Shown here piece by piece: positions 59,872-64,000 of a stretch of DNA of 64,000 bases. The position numbers and the translations under genes were made by a program. Each line of letters opens with the position of its first letter. Position 1 is the first letter of the stretch. Source of the stretch: Mycolicibacterium parafortuitum (GTDB lineage: Bacteria; Actinomycetota; Actinomycetes; Mycobacteriales; Mycobacteriaceae). The stretch lies in contig NZ_MVID01000029.1 in NCBI RefSeq assembly GCF_002086815.1, forward strand, positions 1 to 64,000, read 5' to 3'. The notes below the pieces were generated by a model. It ran no database searches and was not told the origin of the DNA. It was given only the letters and a program-made list of their open reading frames with translations.

Positions 59872-60273
59872 ATGCCACTCTCCGATCATGAGCAGCGCAT
59901 GCTCGACCAGATCGAGAGCGCGCTCTATGCCGAGGACCCCAAGTTCGCGTCGAGCGTTCGGGGCGGCACTCTGCGCGCTCCGTCGACGCGGCGCCGTCTG
60001 CAGGGCGTCGCGCTGTTCGTGCTCGGCCTGGCGATGCTGGTGTCCGGTGTCGCGTTCAGGGCGACCTGGATCGGCAGCCTGCCCGTGCTGTCGGTGATCG
60101 GCTTCATCGTGATGTTCGGCGGTGTCATCTTCGCGATCACCGGGCCGCGCGTCGGCAAGGGCGAGCGGATCCCCAACGATCTGGCAGCTCAGCGTCAGAA
60201 ACGTGCCAAGGGTGCCGGCGGTTCGTTCACCAGTCGGATGGAAGACCGGTTCCGCCGCCGCTTCGACGAGTAG
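59872..60273 (+). CDS. DUF3040 membrane protein (Rv2169c-like)
   Basis: A 133-residue protein with the DUF3040 N-terminus (MPLSDHEQRMLDQIE, ALYAEDPKFASSVR), two membrane helices (about 45-90) and a basic tail ending SRMEDRFRRRFDE. The ATG has GGGAGGGA 3 nt upstream. The domain is common beside the dcw cluster in actinobacteria. Function unknown. Confidence 0.9.
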   Translation: MPLSDHEQRMLDQIESALYAEDPKFASSVRGGTLRAPSTRRRLQGVALFVLGLAMLVSGVAFRATWIGSLPVLSVIGFIVMFGGVIFAITGPRVGKGERIPNDLAAQRQKRAKGAGGSFTSRMEDRFRRRFDE

Positions 60274-60290
60274 ATCCTCCATCTGGAACA

Positions 60291-60321
60291 GGGGCAGCCC
60301 ATCGGGCTGCCCCTTCTTTTT
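60291..60321 (+). terminator. Intrinsic terminator after the DUF3040 gene
   Basis: GGGGCAGCCC-ATC-GGGCTGCCCC is a perfect 10-base stem with a 3-base loop followed by TTCTTTTT. Confidence 0.92.
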
Positions 60322-60465
60322 GCCCCACATCTCCCCACCGGACCCGTTTGTGCAGGTGACAGCCGTCGAGGCGAGGCCCGCGGCAGACCGCCGGAGATGT
60401 CAGGCGGCGGCGAACACCCTGGAAGTGGGGCATGGGTGGAAACGCGCGGCAGTATTTGGAGCAAA

Positions 60466-60495
60466 GTGGGGGATTGTGGGGTAAAGTGGCGGACA
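60466..60495 (+). promoter_or_regulatory. MraZ operator: three 10-bp direct repeats
   Basis: GTGGGGGATT, GTGGGGTAAA and GTGGCGGACA begin at 60466, 60476 and 60486, an exact 10-base period. MraZ of other bacteria binds three or four TGGG-type repeats at this spacing before its own gene. Autoregulation of the dcw cluster is inferred. Confidence 0.75.
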
Positions 60496-60553
60496 ACGGA
60501 GCGACCGGAGTTCCGTTACAGCAAGGCTTGAGCGAGGGCTGCGAGGTGGCGAG

Positions 60554-60988
60554 ATGTTCTTCGGCACCTACACGCCCAAGCTCGATGACAAGGGGCGGCT
60601 GACGTTGCCCGCCAAGTTTCGCGACGCGCTGGCAGGAGGGTTGATGGTCACCAAGAGCCAAGATCACAGCCTGGCTGTCCACCCGCGGGCCGAGTTCGAG
60701 GAGATGATCGCCGAGATCTCGTCGAAGGCCAAGCGCGGAAATCCCCAGGCACGCGCGTATCTGCGCAACCTGGCCGCAAGCACCGACGAGCAGTACCCCG
60801 ATGCACAAGGCCGCATCACGTTGTCACCTGAACACCGCCGCTACGCGAACCTGTCCAAGGAGTGCGTGGTGATCGGTTCGATCGACTTCCTGGAGATCTG
60901 GGACGCCCAGGCCTGGCAGGAATACCAGGAGCTACACGAAGAGAACTTCTCCGCGGCCAGCGATGAAGCACTCGGCGACATCCTCTGA
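60554..60988 (+). CDS. mraZ: Transcriptional regulator MraZ
   Basis: A 144-residue double-AbrB-like protein that binds DNA and heads the division/cell-wall cluster. The first half begins MFFGTYTPKLDDKGRLTLPA and the second half repeats the fold with DAQGRITLSPEHRRYANL. GAGGTGGCGAG precedes the ATG. Operator repeats lie about 60-90 bases upstream. The rsmH start overlaps its end by 26 bases. Confidence 0.96.
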   Translation: MFFGTYTPKLDDKGRLTLPAKFRDALAGGLMVTKSQDHSLAVHPRAEFEEMIAEISSKAKRGNPQARAYLRNLAASTDEQYPDAQGRITLSPEHRRYANLSKECVVIGSIDFLEIWDAQAWQEYQELHEENFSAASDEALGDIL

Positions 60989-62096
60989 TCTGGCCCCCGG
61001 CCCGCAGGCCCGTGCAGTGTGGCCTCTGTCCGATCCGGCCCTGACGTACTTCCCCGACGTCAGGTTCGCGCTCTCGGGCAGGGACCTCACTGCAGGGGCC
61101 GCCCCGATTCCTCGAAGTGCAGCCATGGTGGATGACCAGCCTCATATCCCGGTCCTGCTGGACCGGTGCGTCGAACTTCTGGCGCCCGCCCTGACGCGCG
61201 TCAGCGCCGACGGGGCCGGGGCGACGATCGTCGACGCCACCCTCGGCGCCGGCGGGCATTCGGAACGGTTCCTGACGCAGTTCCCGGCCGTGCGCCTGAT
61301 CGGACTCGACCGCGACCCCGACGCGCTGCACATCGCCGGACAGCGGCTGGCGCCGTTCGCCGACCGGGTCACGCTGGTGCGCACCCGCTACGACGGGATC
61401 GCCGACGCGGTCGCCGACGCCGCGGGCGGCAGTGTGGACGCGATCCTGTTCGACCTCGGAGTGTCCTCGATGCAACTCGACCGGGTCGAGCGCGGCTTCT
61501 CCTACGCCAGCGACGCGCCGCTGGACATGCGGATGGATTCCGGATCGGATCTGACCGCCGCCCAGATCCTGAACACCTACGACGAACGGGCGCTGGCCCG
61601 GGTGCTGCGCGAGTACGGCGAGGAGAAGTTCGCCGGCCGCATCGCCGCGCATGTCGTCCGGCGCCGCAAGACCGAGCCGTTCGAGACCACCGGACAACTG
61701 GTCGAACTTCTCTACCAGGCCATCCCGGCCCCGGCCCGCCGCACCGGCGGCCATCCCGCCAAACGCACGTTCCAGGCGCTGCGCATCGAGGTCAACGCGG
61801 AGCTGGACTCGCTGCGTGCCGCGATCCCGGCGGCGCTGCGATCGCTGCGCCCGCACGGCCGGCTGGCGGTGATGGCCTATCAGTCGCTGGAGGACCGGAT
61901 CGTCAAGACGGCCTTCGCCGCCGCGACCGCATCGCGCACCCCGCCCGGGCTGCCGGTCGAATTGCCAGGGCACGGGCCCGAATTCACGTCGCTGACCCGC
62001 GGTGCCGAGCGCGCCGACGCGGAAGAGATCGAACGGAACCCGAGAAGCGCCCCCGTCCGGTTGCGCGCAGTGGAAAAAGTTGGGGGAGAGCGATGA
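60963..62096 (+). CDS. rsmH: 16S rRNA (cytosine(1402)-N4)-methyltransferase
   Basis: It methylates C1402 in the ribosomal decoding centre. The 377-residue protein has a mycobacteria-type N-terminal extension (WPLSDPALTYFPDVRFALSG, also recalled in the M. tuberculosis protein), then HIPVLLDRCVELL, the SAM motif DATLGAGGHSERFL, FDLGVSSMQLD and the HPAKRTFQALRI signature. The extension supports the upstream start, although a GTG near 61017 is possible. Confidence 0.95.
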   Translation: MKHSATSSDLAPGPQARAVWPLSDPALTYFPDVRFALSGRDLTAGAAPIPRSAAMVDDQPHIPVLLDRCVELLAPALTRVSADGAGATIVDATLGAGGHSERFLTQFPAVRLIGLDRDPDALHIAGQRLAPFADRVTLVRTRYDGIADAVADAAGGSVDAILFDLGVSSMQLDRVERGFSYASDAPLDMRMDSGSDLTAAQILNTYDERALARVLREYGEEKFAGRIAAHVVRRRKTEPFETTGQLVELLYQAIPAPARRTGGHPAKRTFQALRIEVNAELDSLRAAIPAALRSLRPHGRLAVMAYQSLEDRIVKTAFAAATASRTPPGLPVELPGHGPEFTSLTRGAERADAEEIERNPRSAPVRLRAVEKVGGER

Positions 62097-63115
62097 AGGC
62101 GAAGAAGCCACCACGCGACGGCGTCCGCACCCGCGACAGGGAGCGCACAGCGCAGCCACGGGCCAAGCGCGCCGGCGCTCGCGAGGCCAAGCGGATGCCC
62201 ACCGACGCCCCGCCGCGCGGCCGCAAGGCGACGCGCGACGGGCGCCCGCAGCGGTCCGCGCCGCGGTCCACACCGTCCTCCCGCCCGGTCGACACCCCGG
62301 CGCGGCCGAAGAGCGCGACCCAGGCCAAGGCACGCGCCAAGGCCCGGAAGGCCAAGGCTCCCAAGGTTGTCCGGCCCCCACTGCGTGAACGGCTGCTGGT
62401 CCGTCTGGCCTCGATCGACCTGAACCCGCGTCGCCTGGTCTCGCGGGTGCCGTTCGTCGTGCTGGTCATCGCGGCGCTCGGCGTCGGCCTCGGTGTGACG
62501 CTGTGGCTGTCCACCGACGCCGCCGAACGGTCCTACCGGCTCGGCAGCGCGCGCCAGGTCAACCAGGCGCTGATGCAGCAGAAAGAGGCTCTCGAGCGCG
62601 ACGTGCTGCAGGCCCAGGCCGCGCCCGCGCTCGCCGAGGCGGCCCGCGAACTGGGCATGATCCCGTCCCGGGACACCGCGCACCTGGTGCAGGATCCGGC
62701 CGGCAACTGGGTGGTGGTCGGCACGCCCAAACCGGCCGAAGGCGTTCCGCCGCCGCCGCTGAACCCGCCGTTGCCCGACCCGGTGCCTCCGGCGCCGCCC
62801 GCCCCGCGCGTCGTGGAACCTCGCGAGGTCCCGGTGCGCGTGCCGACGGCGCCGTCCGCCGGACTGCCCGCCCTGCCGCTGGCGGTGCCGGGACTCGAAG
62901 TGCCGCAAGTACTTCCGGTGCCCGGCGCGGTGCCAGGGGCGGTGCCGGGGGTGGTGCCCGGCGTGGTGCCGCCCGCAGCCGTGCCGCCCGGGGAGATGCC
63001 GCACGCGGTGTCAGGAGATCTGCCGATGCCGGGACCGATCGAGCCGGCACCCGCCCCCGCGCCGATTCCCGCGCCGGCGCCGGCGCCCGTGCCCGTGCCT
63101 GAGGCGGGCGTGTGA
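62093..63115 (+). CDS. FtsL-like cell division protein with Pro-rich tail
   Basis: A 340-residue bitopic protein in the ftsL position. The cytoplasmic N-terminus (about 1-105) is very basic (RAKRAGAREAKR and similar). One membrane helix follows (about 117-139, VPFVVLVIAALGVGLGVTLW), then a short coiled coil (QVNQALMQQKEALERDVLQA) and a long extracytoplasmic Pro/Val/Ala-rich region. FtsL stabilises the FtsQLB/FtsWI divisome complex. The ATG overlaps the rsmH stop (ATGA) with GGGGGAGAG upstream. Orthologue of Rv2164c. Confidence 0.88.
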   Translation: MKAKKPPRDGVRTRDRERTAQPRAKRAGAREAKRMPTDAPPRGRKATRDGRPQRSAPRSTPSSRPVDTPARPKSATQAKARAKARKAKAPKVVRPPLRERLLVRLASIDLNPRRLVSRVPFVVLVIAALGVGLGVTLWLSTDAAERSYRLGSARQVNQALMQQKEALERDVLQAQAAPALAEAARELGMIPSRDTAHLVQDPAGNWVVVGTPKPAEGVPPPPLNPPLPDPVPPAPPAPRVVEPREVPVRVPTAPSAGLPALPLAVPGLEVPQVLPVPGAVPGAVPGVVPGVVPPAAVPPGEMPHAVSGDLPMPGPIEPAPAPAPIPAPAPAPVPVPEAGV

Positions 63116-64000
63116 GCCGGCAGGCCGAGCCGGGCAAGGCGATCGCGAAGGCGCCGACCCAGGAACGCTCCGCCCGGGCCCGGCGCACCCGCCAGCCCGC
63201 TCCCCCGACCGGTTTGCGCAGTGCGTCGTTCGTGTTCCGGCACCGCGCGGGCAATGCGGCGATCTTCCTGCTCCTCGTCATCGCGGCCGCCCAGCTGTTC
63301 ACGCTCCAGGTGCCCAAGGCCGAGGGGCTGCGCGCCGAGGCGGCCGGTCAGCTCAAGGTCACCGACATCGATCCCGCGCTGCGCGGGTCGATCGTCGACC
63401 GCAACGGCGACAAGCTAGCCTTCACGATCGAGGCCAGGGCGCTGACGTTCCAGCCGGTCCGGGTGCGCAAGCAACTCGACGAGGCCAGGGCGAAGTCCAG
63501 CGACGCACCCGAACCCGACGCCCGGCTGCGGGAGATCGCCGCCGAGGTGTCGCAACGGTTGGGCGGTAAACCCGACACCGCGACCGTCCTCAAGAAGCTG
63601 CGCAGCAACGAGACGTTCGTCTATCTCGCCCGTGCGGTCGACCCGGCCATCTCCGACGCGATCATCAAGAAGTTCCCCGAGGTCGGCGCCGAGCGCCAGG
63701 ATCTGCGCCAGTATCCCGGCGGGTCGCTGGCCGCCAACATCATCGGCGGCATCGACTGGGACGGGCACGGCCTTCTCGGGCTTGAGGATTCGCTGGACTC
63801 CGTGCTCGCGGGCACCGACGGATCGGTCACCTACGACCGCGGTTCCGACGGTGTGGTCATCCCGGGCAGCTACCGGAACCGCCATCACGCCGTCAACGGT
63901 TCGACGGTCGAGCTGACCATCGACGACGACATCCAGTTCCACGTGCAGCAGCAGGTGCAGCTGGCCAAGGACGCCTCCGGGGCCAAGAACGCCTCGGCCG
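63112..64000 (+). CDS. pbpB: Penicillin-binding protein PbpB/FtsI (N-terminal part, runs off window)
   Basis: The first about 296 residues of the septal class B penicillin-binding protein. There is a basic cytoplasmic tail, one membrane helix (about 47-65, AAIFLLLVIAAAQLFTLQV), then the start of the dimerisation domain with LRGSIVDRNGDKLAFT, IIGGIDWDGHGLLGLEDSLD and VELTIDDDIQ. The transpeptidase motifs lie beyond the edge. The GTG overlaps the FtsL-like stop (GTGA), so the mraZ-rsmH-ftsL-pbpB genes are tightly coupled. Confidence 0.95.
   Translation, partial: MSRQAEPGKAIAKAPTQERSARARRTRQPAPPTGLRSASFVFRHRAGNAAIFLLLVIAAAQLFTLQVPKAEGLRAEAAGQLKVTDIDPALRGSIVDRNGDKLAFTIEARALTFQPVRVRKQLDEARAKSSDAPEPDARLREIAAEVSQRLGGKPDTATVLKKLRSNETFVYLARAVDPAISDAIIKKFPEVGAERQDLRQYPGGSLAANIIGGIDWDGHGLLGLEDSLDSVLAGTDGSVTYDRGSDGVVIPGSYRNRHHAVNGSTVELTIDDDIQFHVQQQVQLAKDASGAKNASA

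Overview
The window is high-GC actinobacterial DNA from a fast-growing mycobacterium (Mycolicibacterium-like). From about 7.4 kb to the right edge, gene order follows the Mycobacterium tuberculosis segment running from glnA1 (Rv2220) down to pbpB (Rv2163c), as recalled from that genome. Marker genes include mmpS3, mptA, pimB', pknL, lppM and the qcrCAB/ctaC respiratory genes. No rRNA, tRNA or CRISPR array was seen.

Layout. (1) 1-7.3 kb is more variable: an insertion-sequence end, a large secreted beta-propeller/Ig-repeat surface protein, a large ATPase-LuxR (LAL) regulator, a small conserved protein and a DoxX membrane protein. (2) 7.4-16.4 kb is nitrogen and lipoate metabolism: glnA, then sucB(dlaT)-SDR-lipB-lipA-DUF4191 on the minus strand, which encodes a lipoylated E2 subunit together with the enzymes that make and attach lipoate. 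(3) 16.5-30 kb holds housekeeping metabolism: an EphD-like protein, leucyl aminopeptidase, gcvT, ilvE, cobS/cobT, glycerate kinase, an Fe-S carrier, adenosine kinase and asparagine synthase. (4) 30-38 kb encodes the cytochrome bcc-aa3 branch: ctaC, ctaF and mmpS3 on +, qcrB-qcrA-qcrC-ctaE on -. A 0.2 kb decayed IS5-type element lies between the two sets. (5) 38-60 kb combines trpD, an exonuclease/GIY-YIG fusion and many cell-envelope genes: an NlpC/P60 protein, pimB', fadD15, a PlsC-type acyltransferase, two membrane mannosyltransferases including mptA, a prenyl synthase, lppM and the kinase PknL with its neighbour Rv2175c. (6) 60.5-64 kb is the start of the division and cell-wall (dcw) cluster: mraZ, rsmH, an ftsL-like gene and pbpB, which is cut by the window edge.

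Regulation visible in the sequence. At least nineteen genes have a TANNNT-like -10 hexamer (three of them CATAAT or CATACT) only 6-8 nt before the start codon, the arrangement expected of leaderless mRNAs. Other sites are a GlnR-type box before glnA, a triple 10-bp MraZ operator before mraZ, and strong intrinsic terminators after glnA, qcrB and the DUF3040 gene. Operon genes are often joined by ATGA/GTGA overlaps, and several convergent pairs share interlocked stop codons.

I did not find a convincing new multi-gene defence or mobile system. The most unusual items are an EphD homologue whose hydrolase half has lost its catalytic residues, IS insertions lying exactly at host stop codons, a duplicated hairpin between aroG and pknL, and a poorly characterised SRPBCC/ArsA-like/Cys-protein/acyltransferase gene string.
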